Positions 1 to 11,200 of a stretch of 64,000 nt of DNA are shown here, one piece after another. Under the pieces are notes generated by a model. It was not told the DNA's origin. It ran no database searches and worked only from the letters and a program-made list of their open reading frames with translations. The translations under genes and the position numbers were made by a program. The stretch lies in NCBI GenBank assembly GCA_033032175.1, contig CM065304.1, positions 6,448,001 through 6,512,000 of the forward strand, written 5' to 3'. This DNA comes from Saturnia japonica (lineage: Eukaryota > Arthropoda > Insecta > Lepidoptera > Saturniidae). Numbering within the stretch: the stretch's first letter is position 1; every line of letters starts with the position of its first letter.

Positions 1-80
1 TGAACCTCCTGATTGGTTTAGCTGTTGGTGATATAGAAAGTGTCAGGCGGAATGCTCAATTGAAAAGACTTGCTATGCAG
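1..80 (+). CDS. TrpA1: TRPA1 exon, post-S6 / TRP-box region
   Basis: Open from the window edge. Bases 1-2 complete a codon begun upstream, then 26 codons run to CAG at 80, followed by donor GTGGGT. It encodes the end of S6 and the amphipathic helix with VGDIESVRRNAQLKRLAMQ. The exon ends in phase 0. Confidence 0.9.
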
Positions 81-3000
81 GTGGGTTCTATTTAATTTTC
101 ATTATTTTGTTCTTCTTCTTTGTTTTCCTAACTTGGCAACTAGGCCTCTATAATAAAAACAATGATTGCCATTATCAAGTGATTAATTATAGTGTGTCCG
201 GTTGTGATGCTTTGAGTATTCAAAGAAAATGGTGGCTCGCTTGTCAGAACTAGGTTTTGTGGTATCTCGGAATTTATGGTCCATGATATTATTTCCAATG
301 TACTTCACTTGTGCACATTAACCAAGTTTTATTATGTAAAATGCCACATATAATATACAATATAAGGTCAAAAAATGAATTAGCGTTATTCATTTTTATT
401 ATTTAATATTATGTTTTCATTTCTTTATTAAGGTTGTTCTGCACACTGAGCTAGAGAGAACACTACCGGCAATGCTTCTGGAGAAAGTCGATAAAATCGA
501 ACTGATCGAATATCCAAACACTCAATCTTTTAAACTCGGCTTCTTTGACACTATTATACGAAAATGGTTCTGCAATCCTTTTACTGATAACAGTACGTTT
601 CTTATTACTTACTTAATTTAGAAATAACATGTTTTATAATTAATATTTTTATAATATACCTAATTTATATTTTACTGGACTCCCAGGGCGTGTTGTGAAA
701 AGTATAATCTGGACATTTCGACTATTTAACTCCTTTTTGTTTTGATTTTTTATCTATCTAATTCGTATTTATTATATATTAAAATCTATTTACTTATAAC
801 TACATCTTTATGTTATATTATTACGTAATAATACTGGACATAAATCTTAACGTGTCGGTCACAGTTTGTGTTGTTTGCAAAATTTCAAAAACTCCGTTTT
901 ATGAGTATAAATTATTACACCGCACATGATTCTTAGAATATTCTATTTTTGTCTGTAAATCCTATTAGCTGCAACTATAATTCAGCGCTGAGGTCACTCG
1001 CAGAAGTGACAGCCAGCTTATGCTGAGTTGTGCTCATTTTGCAGTGGTTATTTTTATTTTTCTATGTCTATTTGTCAGTATTTTATGTGAAGTTAATTTT
1101 GATTCCCTTTTTTTCGTTTCGCTTTTGTTTCCCTCCTTAAGAATATGAAGTAGAAAGTTCAGAACGAGTACTGTAATTAACTGTAATATAGAATGAAATA
1201 ATCTACAGCTCTCACGTTAGTCAAACAGATTGCTAATTTATGGTGTCTTCTACATATTAAAGTTAGTTGAATATAATAGGTCGGGCAAAAAGTTTCTTCG
1301 CAGTTTTATATGAAAACTCAAGACATTTTTTTTCAAAGTTTATTTACATTTATTTATAGTTTATATGTGTCATTTTGTTCGATGACTATCTGCCATTTTG
1401 TAGGTGAGACATGATCCCGTTGCTGTAGAAACTTTGGGACTTGTGATGAAAAAAACGCGACAAATAGTTTTGGCAGTCCTCTCTTGATGTTAACCTTACA
1501 AAACCTAAAGATTCTGAAGAGACTGAAACAGGTGAAAATCTAAAGGTGCAACTTCATTCAGGGCATCCACCATAGATGCTCTAACATCTCTCAGCCAAAC
1601 TCTCTTAATTTTTGCTGAGTGGCTAAATTTGAGTGTGGTCTAGCGATATCGTGATGAAAGACCACACACTTCCTGTTGATCAATTCCAGCCGCTTTCTTT
1701 CAGCTGCTTCCTATAATCTCATCAGTTGTTGGCAGTAGAGATCTGAATCGATGGTTTTTCCGGGCGGTAATAGCTCATAATGAACAATGTCCTTCTAGTC
1801 CCACCATACACACAGCACCGCCTTATTTCGAGTTAGCCCAGGTTTAGCCACAGTCTGTGAAGCCTGGCCGACCTTAGATCACGACCTTTTTCGCACGTTC
1901 TTGTCGTACGTGATCCACTTTTCATCGCCAGTCATCAATCTCTTGAAAAATGGCTCGATTTCATTACGTCTCAATAATTAATCGCAATTGAGTACACGGT
2001 TCATTAGGTTTCTTTCAGTGAGCTTGTGTGGCACCCAAGTATCGAGCTTTTTGGTATAGTCAGCTTTCTTCAAATGGGTTAAAACTGTTTTGTGGTCAAT
2101 TTCCAGTTCTTCAGCTACATCGTAACTACTGATATGCCAATATTGCACGACTTTTTCAAAAATGGCGTCCATTTTATTCGTAATAGGACGACCAGAGCGA
2201 GGGGCATTTTTAACATCAAAATTTTAGCCCCGAAAACGTTTGAACTAACTTACTGACACTGCATTAGTTCCACAAACATCTCAAAATTTTTTCGCTGCCT
2301 GAGTTGCATTTTTGCCTTTTTTGTAATAATTTAAAATTTATTGAATTTCTTCATTAGATTCACTCATTTTTACAGAAAGAAAAACAAATGAAAAATAGCG
2401 TGAAACATCTTTTTTTACCTTTTTAATGTTTCCAAAATCAGCCAGATACAAATAGTACAGCCAAATAAATTTTATAACATGTTTATACCTACGTTATGCG
2501 AAGAAACCTTTTCCCCGACCTATTATTTTCATTGGGAATAGTAACATCTTGTAATAAAACAGTTTTAAAAATCTTTTGGGAAATAATATCTAAACATATC
2601 ATATACAATATGTTGGACAATAGCGAAGAACGTAAGTTTTAAAATAATCTTTGAATTATTAATTTTGATGAAATTAACAGGAAAAAACACCTTCGGTAAA
2701 TAATATAATTTATAGATCTAGGTGTCCGAGATAGCTCGGTGCCTAGCAAAAAAAAACGCCTATCTTAGGTAAATTTATAAAATAAAACATTACTAAAATA
2801 TAAAATGTCATTCAAATCGTTTGCACCGTTTCCCAGAAACATAATTATGTAGTGTTTTGTAATGTAGTTAATAGTTATGATATACACAAGAAAACTGGAA
2901 ATGTTCTATAGCGTTTATGGAAAAATATAAGCCTATAAATTGCCAGATACGTTGAATTATCTAATTTGCGTACATATATATGTATCCCTTAAAAAAAGGC

Positions 3001-5772
3001 CTTTACCCAATGGGACTGTACAGATCATATTTATATTAATTCTCACACTACACTCGTCTGTGTGTACAGAGGGCTTAGATTTGATGTTGGAGAACAACGA
3101 GGACTACGTAGTTATTGAAATGGAGAAGCAAAACCGCCAAATTCGTGATATGTCTAAACTCTTAGAACAGCAACATAAGATGTTACGGCATATTGTACAG
3201 GTAAGGATACTGAAACAAAAATGTATTTCAATAACCTATACAATTAATAAAATTTAACTGTCTGTTTGTCTGTCTGTTTATCCCGGATAATCTCCGAAAC
3301 GGTTCGACTAATTTTGACGGGACTTTCATTGATAGATAGTTGATTTTATAGGCAGTAAGTTAGGGAACTTTTATTTAAGAAAAAGAATTAGAGTTCCGCA
3401 CAAATTTAAAAACTGGTTATGGTGAATCAATTCGGGCATTTAAATGGCTTACGTTGAGTAAACCATAAGAGATATAGCAAACTATTGTACTGCATAATTG
3501 TAGGCATTAAAAAAAGACCTAAAGAGTAGACCTACCTAAAGAGTATGTATACTGAGCATTTTTGTGCTTAAAATTGCCGAGAGCGGGGAGCAAGATTCGC
3601 GCGGGCATTATGTAGTCCACGTGAGCGAAGCCTCGTGCACAGCTAGTTTTAAATATAAAATAAAATGTTCATCTATTTGGGTACTTCTTTAATTTCCATT
3701 TTTACAATAAGGTCAAAAATAGTTATTTAATATTATTACTAAAAGATGAATCAATAATACATTATCTATATTAATAAATCTGTTAGTTCTGTCTGTAAAT
3801 TTAATATTAAAAAAAAATCAGATAGGTATACTATATGCATGATGTTGATCACGAATATGCCATTAAAAAAAAATATCTGACTGTCTGTTTGTATGTACGG
3901 ATTTAATTTAAAAACGGCTTGACCGATTCTTATGAAATTTTGTACAAAGGATGCTTATGTCAGTGGTCAATTAATAGGATATAAGAAATACCAAAATTGC
4001 TTTTAGATATCGTAAAAAAGTAATTTCCAAAAAATTTAAATTCTATGAATTCTTAACAGGTTTTGATGTATTTTTTTAAACGAGGAGTAAGTAATTACAT
4101 AACTAATGGGCTATAGCAATTCTCAATATTACTTTTACAAATAGTAAAAAAACTAATTTACTAAATTAAATTTTCATCTATTCTCAACCGATTCTGATAA
4201 AATTTTGTAGACGGGAAGCATATATCACTCCATAATTGAAAGATTATAAGAATCGTTAATAATACATTAGAAATCGTAGAATAGAATAAAAATCATCAAT
4301 CAACTTTGATGAAAATTGTATACGGGAAATACATGCCATTCCTCAATTGATACGGCACATGAATTGTCAATCAATGACAAATCAAATCAATTGACAATAT
4401 ACACTGCGGTGTACACTATATACAGCGGTGTATAATAGCGAGTTATACATAATAAGTAGTAGTTAACATGATAATTCATCTATCCATGAACATCCCTGAA
4501 TCTCATTGCTGTACATAAATAAGGATGTTCAAATTATAATGAAAAAATATTGTATAGAAATAAAAAACATCGAAAGACAGGTAGATACCTACCTCAATCT
4601 TATTTAGGTTTTGGAAATGAAGTTTCATAACTCGGTTTACGGTAGTTGACTTGTAGATATCGTCCAGTAAGAAAGAAGCGTTATGCTTTATGCGACGTTC
4701 TCTCACCATCAAATTGCAAAACATTGCACTTCGAGCGGAACCCACCCCTCAGGAAATTATTGCGAAACAGGCGCGCGTTCAAGAGTTCAATGGTTTGTCA
4801 CTTATTTTGTTAAGTTTATAAACTGGAGATTAATTCTCATCAACATAGTATTCTTTTTATTCCGGTAAATGACATATTTTTCATTTCTATATGGGCCTTT
4901 CCAATGCTAAAGTCCACACGGAAGAAGGGGCTCAGGCAGAAGTTAGTTTGTTTTTTTATCGTTATAGGCCATAATCTCTCCTGATATTAAGTGACGCTAT
5001 TGCCTAAGATGCTAGCACGCTAAGCCTAGTGGAAGACTAGGTCTCAACTGCAGCTGCCGGAATAAGCCTATAGGTGCTTTTTAACTCGTCGGTATACAGT
5101 AGAAATTAGTAATAGGTACTAATTAGTTATATTATTCTATGAAAATTAGTAGTTACTAATATTATATAATAACTACTGATCAACATTAGTAATAAGTAAT
5201 AAGTAATAAGTAAATGTCTCGATTATGTAAATCATTAAGTGTATAGGTATAAATGATTTTACAATTTACATAGCTAGGGTAAAATACTTGAAAATCTTGA
5301 AGTTCAATTATAAAAAAATATAATCTCACTACTGTTTGTTTCTAACTGGTTATACAGTTAGTAGGAAAGGTTTAAAACTGCATCACTGGCCATTTAATGC
5401 TCAATACATTCAATATTCAAGTCATTCAGTTTCAAAACAATAGCGTGATACAATAATGCGTAGCGACATCTATTGGAAACAAAAATAAACTCGAATATAT
5501 TGAACAGTCCTAAATATCCAAGTTTAATTCCGGTTAATACAGATTCATAATAGTATTGCTTGACGTCTAGAAGTGTAAGTTGATGCGAATAGTACTTGCT
5601 TTATCGTGTTCTATACTATTAATCTATTTTCTAGAAAATGGACATTAAAACCGAAGCCGACGAGGAAGATGAAGGTGTATCTCTTTTGGACCAACGCTAC
5701 AACCAAGACAGGAACTCACCCAAGATTCGCAGGAAACTACGACCCGCCAACTCAATTAATAAAGGTGTCTGA
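1..5772 (+). CDS. TrpA1: TRPA1 cation channel, 3' part (four exons)
   Basis: This is the C-terminal end of a TRPA1-type ion channel, a plasma-membrane non-selective cation channel that senses heat and reactive chemicals. Exons are 1-80, 433-592, 3070-3200 and 5635-5772, and each junction has GT/AG sites in compatible phase. The first exon encodes the segment just after pore helix S6 (NLLIGLAVGDIESVRRNAQ), the TRP-box-like region typical of TRPA1. The second has VVLHTELER and KVDKIELIEYPN, the third an acidic then helical segment ending LRHIVQ, and the fourth starts KMDIKTEADEEDEG and ends at TGA 5770-5772. The ankyrin repeats and S1-S6 lie upstream of the window. Identification rests on remembered similarity to insect TRPA1. 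Other TRPA members (pyrexia, painless) fit less well in the post-S6 segment. No disruption is seen. Confidence 0.9.
433..592 (+). CDS. TrpA1: TRPA1 exon, cytosolic C-terminal region
   Basis: The acceptor is TTTATTAAG before 433 and the donor GTACGT is at 593. It starts VVLHTELERTLPAMLLEK and ends RKWFCNPFTDN plus one base. The hydrophobic and charged pattern matches the conserved TRPA1 segment after the TRP box. Confidence 0.9.
593..1278. other. TRPA1 intron, no recognised feature
   Basis: AT-rich intronic sequence between the second exon seen and the mariner insertion. No open frame, RNA gene or recognisable repeat was found here. Confidence 0.5.
1279..2520 (-). mobile_element. mariner-like DNA transposon, inactivated
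   Basis: A 1242-bp element in TRPA1 intron 2, flanked by TA dinucleotides (1277-1278 and 2521-2522). The terminal inverted repeats read GGTCGGGCAAAAAGTTTCTT on the left and the complement of AAGAAACCTTTTCCCCGACC on the right. The transposase runs on the minus strand from about 2367 down to about 1340. Its pieces are recognisable: MSESNEEIQ at the start, the helix-turn-helix part SYDVAEELEIDHKTVLTH, a catalytic block TGDEKWI, VVFHHDIARPH, and a final APLDFHLF that keeps the third Asp of the DD34D triad. Several stops and frameshifts break it. The length is normal for the family, so it is decayed rather than deleted. Confidence 0.92.
1340..2367 (-). pseudogene. mariner transposase pseudogene
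   Basis: Degenerate transposase inside the mariner element, begun at the ATG complementary to 2365-2367. The longest open piece (about 1978-2172) covers the second DNA-binding helix region with DHKTVLTHLKKADYTKKLD. Downstream, stop codons interrupt the D,D34D catalytic domain, although the motif Asp residues remain readable. No activity is expected. Confidence 0.88.
2640..2860 (+). repeat. Dispersed repeat (family E), fragment
   Basis: The block with GATAGCTCGGTGCCTAGC, then CGCCTATCTTAGGTAAATTT, recurs in diverged form at 42665-42830. The preceding part (TTAATTTTGATGAAATT then AACACCTTCGG) recurs near 25320-25390 and 43220-43320. It ends with a CGTTTGCACCGTTTCCCAGAAAC phrase like LINE/SINE 3' tails. 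Class not established. Confidence 0.55.
3070..3200 (+). CDS. TrpA1: TRPA1 exon, C-terminal coiled-coil segment
   Basis: The acceptor is TGTGTACAG before 3070 and the donor GTAAGG is at 3201. Joined to the last base of the previous exon it reads KGLDLMLENNEDYVVIEME and then a charged helix ending LEQQHKMLRHIVQ in phase 0. The helix has a heptad-like pattern, consistent with the C-terminal helical stalk of TRPA channels. Confidence 0.88.
3255..3648 (-). repeat. Dispersed retro-repeat family A, minus-strand copy
   Basis: The reverse complement begins ACTAGCTGTGCACGAGGCTT and ends in a GACAGACAAACAGACAG tail. The same order of blocks is found on the + strand at 21901-22438 and 63378-63900. The conserved middle is the complement of CTCCGAAACGGTTCGACTAA. 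It resembles the 3' parts of lepidopteran RTE/CR1-type LINEs or derived SINEs, though the class is inferred. Confidence 0.75.
3780..4350 (+). repeat. Diverged LINE/SINE-tail-like sequence
   Basis: Contains CTGACTGTCTGTTTGTATGT followed by AAAACGGCTTGACCGATTC, a phrase typical of retroelement 3' tails in this genome, then AT-rich sequence with loosely repeated TGATAAAATTTTGTA phrases. Boundaries are unclear and no coding potential is seen. Confidence 0.4.
4685..4800 (-). repeat. Dispersed repeat family F, fragment
   Basis: The reverse complement carries CTGAGGGGTGGGTTCCGCTC then AAGTGCAATGTTTTGCAATT, matching the core of the family at 19241-19400, 48720-48880 and 51690-51845. It lies in TRPA1 intron 3. 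Confidence 0.6.
4960..5065 (+). repeat. Short dispersed repeat (AAGTGACGCT / GCAGCTGCCGG block)
   Basis: ATATTAAGTGACGCTATTGC followed by TCAACTGCAGCTGCCGGAAT matches a block inside the 3-kb duplication (46950-47040 and 49968-50060). Another diverged copy lies on the minus strand near 59610-59670. Likely a LINE/SINE fragment. Confidence 0.5.
5187..5213. repeat. (TAATAAG)n short tandem repeat
   Basis: About four imperfect copies of a 7-base AGTAATA unit in TRPA1 intron 3. The flanking 5066-5634 is AT-rich intron with nothing else recognised. Confidence 0.7.
5635..5772 (+). CDS. TrpA1: TRPA1 terminal exon with stop codon
   Basis: The acceptor is TATTTTCTAG before 5635. The exon reads KMDIKTEADEEDEG, a very acidic stretch conserved in insect TRPA1, then a basic tail with SPKIRRKLRP and a TGA at 5770-5772. 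The phase-0 join to the preceding exon (IVQ|KMDIKTEA) recreates the conserved family sequence, which fixes the frame. Confidence 0.88.
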   Translation, partial: KMDIKTEADEEDEGVSLLDQRYNQDRNSPKIRRKLRPANSINKGV

Positions 5773-6330
5773 AATTTGCGTATACCTTTAAGTCTTGCAC
5801 AATCCCAGCTACTGCGCATTGAAAATCTGTAAACTATGATTTTCATCAACAATAAGCTAGGTCGATATCTCAAGGCTTAAATTTTGAATTTAAATTACAT
5901 TTCGCAAACTATGAAATGTGTCATAGAAGCTTAATATCCGAATTTATATAATACATATGAAAAATCTACTTAAAGTTATAAGTTTTGCAAGTATAATTTA
6001 ATTGAAGTATGATTATGATTTATAAACAATATTATCGTTTTGAAGTGATGGGTGACAGATTACGAATTTAATGTGTAGATTTAGAAATAACAATTGAAAT
6101 AATTTAGATAAAACGGTAGGATTTTAATATAGAGATAATTTTTGATTTTCTAATAAAAGAGGTATAAAAACCAACAGCTGGAGTTCAGTTATTTGAACAA
6201 AAAAATAAGAAACGAACTAATTTGATGAAAAGAGGAAATAAGTCAAATAATATATAGCATAGACTACATCTATTACATTTAGCTATTAACTTACTGATTA
6301 TGACTTATTTCCTTAAAATTATTATTTTTG
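5773..6330. other. Downstream of TRPA1, AT-rich
   Basis: Probable 3' UTR and flanking sequence. An AATAAAAGAGG near 6150 could act as a distal poly(A) signal. Nothing else is recognised. Confidence 0.4.
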
Positions 6331-6379
6331 AAACCTTGGTTTGGCGTTATTGACAATTGGGCAACAATATGCTTAATAC

Positions 6380-6600
6380 TAGAGTGTGACCGACTGTGCT
6401 CGTACGAGCTAGATAATATAGGAGTCTACTCGGAGTTCGGTTTACACATTACGAGTTTTCATCCGAGTTGCATTTGTCTCCTTGCAGATCTTCAAAGTGT
6501 CACGTTAATTACACTTTTTCATAGTTGACGCCATTTTATTTTCATAAAATGATCCGAGTGAGCTCGTATAAATAAACTCGCGTCCGAGCTCACTCTAGTC
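6380..6600. repeat. CTCG-rich palindromic patch (possible MITE)
   Basis: The stretch is rich in CTCG/CGAG words. GAGTGAGCTCG at 6556-6566 is perfectly inverted as CGAGCTCACTC at 6585-6595, with an 18-base loop containing TATAAATAAA. Related CGAGT words continue to about 6860. This suggests a small foldback element rather than host coding sequence. Confidence 0.5.
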
Positions 6601-6712
6601 GCGGCTGAGTGCCCTAAGCGCTCGCCCCCAAGTTCGGTGAAGCTGTAAAAGCCGCAGCGGCTCTGTTTTTTGGATAGGGCCCCTAAGGCTAACAGTGTAG
6701 TCAGTTCAAAAA
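6601..6712 (+). repeat. Dispersed repeat family G
   Basis: GCTCGCCCCCAAGTTCGGTG, then GCCGCAGCGGCTCTG, then GGGCCCCTAAGGCTAACAGT. The same series occurs at 19429-19528 (+), 48560-48625 (-) and 61945-62030 (-), with a partial copy at 51547-51600 (-). It ends in a poly(A)-like run, consistent with retroposition. Confidence 0.7.
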
Positions 6713-6879
6713 AAAAAGCTCATTTTAGTCGGAAGCCGATGTCCGAGTACGTTCGGATCACGTGTATTCACGCTATAAGTGACGTCCTAGTAGTAATCCG
6801 AGTGGACTCGGTCCAAATGTACTCGTATAATAAAAACACGAGGCATTTTTGGTTATACTCGAATATCAAATAGGAGTGT

Positions 6880-8272
6880 ATTGACATTAAAGATTTGATC
6901 ATATTATGCTAATTCTGGTAATTAATCAGAAGATTGATAGCAACTATATAGATAATATATAAGCAAATATATAATCGATTTGAAATAGTAAAAATCTAGT
7001 ACTAAATTATATTGGATTAGAATTATTTGTATAAAATTAATTTATTCATTACATAATTACTTGTGTAATATTTAATATGTTAATGATGTGTAGAAATCAA
7101 ATTCATATTACAATATGTATTAAACAAAATAAACATTCTGACATATCTATTGATTAAAATATAATTATATTGTAGATGATAAGTAACTATAGTATGTTCA
7201 TTCTAAGAAGGTTTGCGTAACATGTCCACAGAACGTAAATTGTTACGTCGTGCAAATTATTTCGACTATCAATTATCAGACAAAAAAAAATTAAATAGAT
7301 GTTAAAAATCTTTTTTTACGACAACATTCTAGATAACTATCTTTATACAATAATTTTTGTGAATTTTAATTTTTTTTTTTTACTAAAGCAGCGTTCTTTC
7401 TCTGTTACTTAAAACTAGACTTGACTAAGGAAGGACCAAAGAAGGGAAGAACCATTAAAACCAAGAATTTGAAAATTAATCGAACTAACTGAACGCCATT
7501 GTACATTTAATTTATTTTTTAATTTCGAATAAAAATATATACTTAGGTAATTCCTACATTTATACTCCAGCAACACGCAATCAAAAATATTGACTTGAAG
7601 AATTAATCTTGTTGTTTAGAGTCAGGCATACAATAATTCAAGTGTTCCAAATTGCGACATCTATTTCTTTTATAGTTGATTTTTGTTATTACATTTCCAC
7701 AACTTATACATCCCTCAATTGATTAAAACATAATAGTATTATTGATTATCTTAAGCTCTAAAAATAAATTGATAAAATAAAAAAGGAAAATCAACTTCCA
7801 AATTAAGTTAGGCTACATCTCTAAGATAAACATTTGATATGTTTTATGCAAGCCTTCTTAGGATGAACAAAGTATAATTATTGTAAGTTGTGTAGTCTTT
7901 TAATAATATAGGAATAAATATTTGACATTATATAAAAATTTAGATTAAGAGATTTTTGGAATTTCATTTAATTTAATTTTAAATTGTTTGAATTTTTTTC
8001 TGAACGTTAGAAGTGTTATTATGTTTGGGCAACACACGCCCTTTTCGTACCTGATAGTTTTATGTTTTACCGCATAGATTAGTTAAAATAGTTGTGTGCA
8101 TATCATACTGAATAATTACTTTATTCATAAATAAAACAGTTGACATATAAAGTGGCCGTTAAGTATGCCAAATATATAGTGCATGATATCCGTAATATTA
8201 TATATAGATGTGACTGCGATTGCGTTCGCGTTAATGTTAAAAAATATATATAGTGTAAAACAGATCTATCAA
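6880..8272. other. AT-rich intergenic, nothing recognised
   Basis: Very AT-rich, no ORF of note, no matched repeat. It ends with CTATCAACTATCAAGG, a short local doubling at the entry to the tandem array. Confidence 0.5.
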
Positions 8273-11200
8273 CTATCAAGGTCATCGGTCAATGGATGCT
8301 GGAGTTTCCCAAAGACTACGTTGGTATACCAGCATCCATTTTTATATATTATATAGATTAAGTGTAATATACAAAAACCTATCATAGTACCTACCGTAAA
8401 TTGATGATTTTTAACTTATTGATATATTATAGTATTCACGTGTTTAGTTGAAATATAAATAAATGTTGTATTACTCTAATTCATAATAAATTAAATATTT
8501 GTCATATTTAAAAATGTAAACTTGTATCGTATTGCAGTAGAACTTCATAATATAGTGTACAATTAAAAGATCTGCAATTCCTCTATAAAGATATTTTCCC
8601 TCCATCTAGGTGTTCTCTATGTAAAACTTATTAATAAACATATTATTATTACCAATATTTGTAATGAATTTAGATAACAATCTCTTGTATTCTGAGATGA
8701 GATGTTATCCTATGGATTATGAAGATATTTTATAAACTCTATCTAATTCAAAGTCAGTATAACCAGAATTATATTTTTTTTTACGTTAGTTTTTATACCA
8801 ATAGATAAACACAAAAAATATAAAGAAAATATTCCGAAAATTAAAATAAAAGGGAACTGAGGAGGCATGTATTTTTGGATTGAAATATATTGGTATCTTG
8901 ATATATATTAAAAAAACCATAGTTAGATATTATTTATCATATAAATTTCGATAGGAAATTTTTATTTGATGTTGCTATTATTTTTCTCACGATCTCATTT
9001 ATTCAATTTTAGTTCAATTCATTCCAATTTTTGATATATATAGTATAAAATTATTTGTAGCTGTATCGATTTCAATTCAGAAAGCAAATATAGCAATAGA
9101 ATGTTCAGGTAAGCGCTGGGGCTTAAACCTTAAGCTGATCATGTGGCTCTACACCATCTACTATCAAGGTCATCGGTCAATGAATGCTGGAGTTTCCCAA
9201 AGACTACGTTGGTATACCAGCATCCATTTTTATATATTATATAGATTAAGTGTAATATACAAAAACCTATCATAGTACCTACCGTAAATTGATGATTTTT
9301 AACTTATTGATATATTATAGTATTCACGTGTTTAGTTGAAATATAAATAAATGTTGTATTACTCTAATTCATAATAAATTAAATATTTGTCATATTTAAA
9401 AATGTAAACTTGTATCGTATTGCAGTAGAACTTCATAATATAGTGTACAATTAAAAGATCTGCAATTCCTCTATAAAGATATTTTCCCTCCATCTAGGTG
9501 TTCTCTATGTAAAACTTATTAATAAACATATTATTATTACCAATATTTGTAATGAATTTAGATAACAATCTCTTGTATTCTGAGATGAGATGTTATCCTA
9601 TGGATTATGAAGATATTTTATAAACTCTATCTAATTCAAAGTCAGTATAACCAGAATTATATTTTTTTTTACGTTAGTTTTTATACCAATAGATAAACAC
9701 AAAAAATATAAAGAAAATATTCCGAAAATTAAAATAAAAGGGAACTGAGGAGGCATGTATTTTTGGATTGAAATATATTGGTATCTTGATATATATTAAA
9801 AAAACCATAGTTAGATATTATTTATCATATAAATTTCGATAGGAAATTTTTATTTGATGTTGCTATTATTTTTCTCACGATCTCATTTATTCAATTTTAG
9901 TTCAATTCATTCCAATTTTTGATATATATAGTATAAAATTATTTGTAGCTGTATCGATTTCAATTCAGAAAGCAAATATAGCAATAGAATGTTCAGGTAA
10001 GCGCTGGGGCTTAAACCTTAAGCTGATCATGTGGCTCTACACCATCTACTATCAAGGTCATCGGTCAATGAATGCTGGAGTTTCCCAAAGACTACGTTGG
10101 TATACCAGCATCCATTTTTATATATTATATAGATTAAGTGTAATATACAAAAACCTATCATAGTACCTACCGTAAATTGATGATTTTTAACTTATTGATA
10201 TATTATAGTATTCACGTGTTTAGTTGAAATATAAATAAATGTTGTATTACTCTAATTCATAATAAATTAAATATTTGTCATATTTAAAAATGTAAACTTG
10301 TATCGTATTGCAGTAGAACTTCATAATATAGTGTACAATTAAAAGATCTGCAATTCCTCTATAAAGATATTTTCCCTCCATCTAGGTGTTCTCTATGTAA
10401 AACTTATTAATAAACATATTATTATTACCAATATTTGTAATGAATTTAGATAACAATCTCTTGTATTCTGAGATGAGATGTTATCCTATGGATTATGAAG
10501 ATATTTTATAAACTCTATCTAATTCAAAGTCAGTATAACCAGAATTATATTTTTTTTTACGTTAGTTTTTATACCAATAGATAAACACAAAAAATATAAA
10601 GAAAATATTCCGAAAATTAAAATAAAAGGGAACTGAGGAGGCATGTATTTTTGGATTGAAATATATTGGTATCTTGATATATATTAAAAAAACCATAGTT
10701 AGATATTATTTATCATATAAATTTCGATAGGAAATTTTTATTTGATGTTGCTATTATTTTTCTCACGATCTCATTTATTCAATTTTAGTTCAATTCATTC
10801 CAATTTTTGATATATATAGTATAAAATTATTTGTAGCTGTATCGATTTCAATTCAGAAAGCAAATATAGCAATAGAATGTTCAGGTAAGCTCTGGGGCTT
10901 AAACCTTAAGCTGATCATGTGGCTCTACACCATCTACTATCAAGGTCATCGGTCAATGAATGCTGGAGTTTCCCAAAGACTACGTTGGTATACCAGCATC
11001 CATTTTTATATATTATATAGATTAAGTGTAATATACAAAAACCTATCATAGTACCTACCGTAAATTGATGATTTTTAACTTATTGATATATTATAGTATT
11101 CACGTGTTTAGTTGAAATATAAATAAATGTTGTATTACTCTAATTCATAATAAATTAAATATTTGTCATATTTAAAAATGTAAACTTGTATCGTATTGCA

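Noticed and set aside
2940..3257. 105-codon frame covering TRPA1 exon 3070-3200
   Set aside because: Its ends are intron sequence read through; only 3070-3200 has splice sites and conserved residues.
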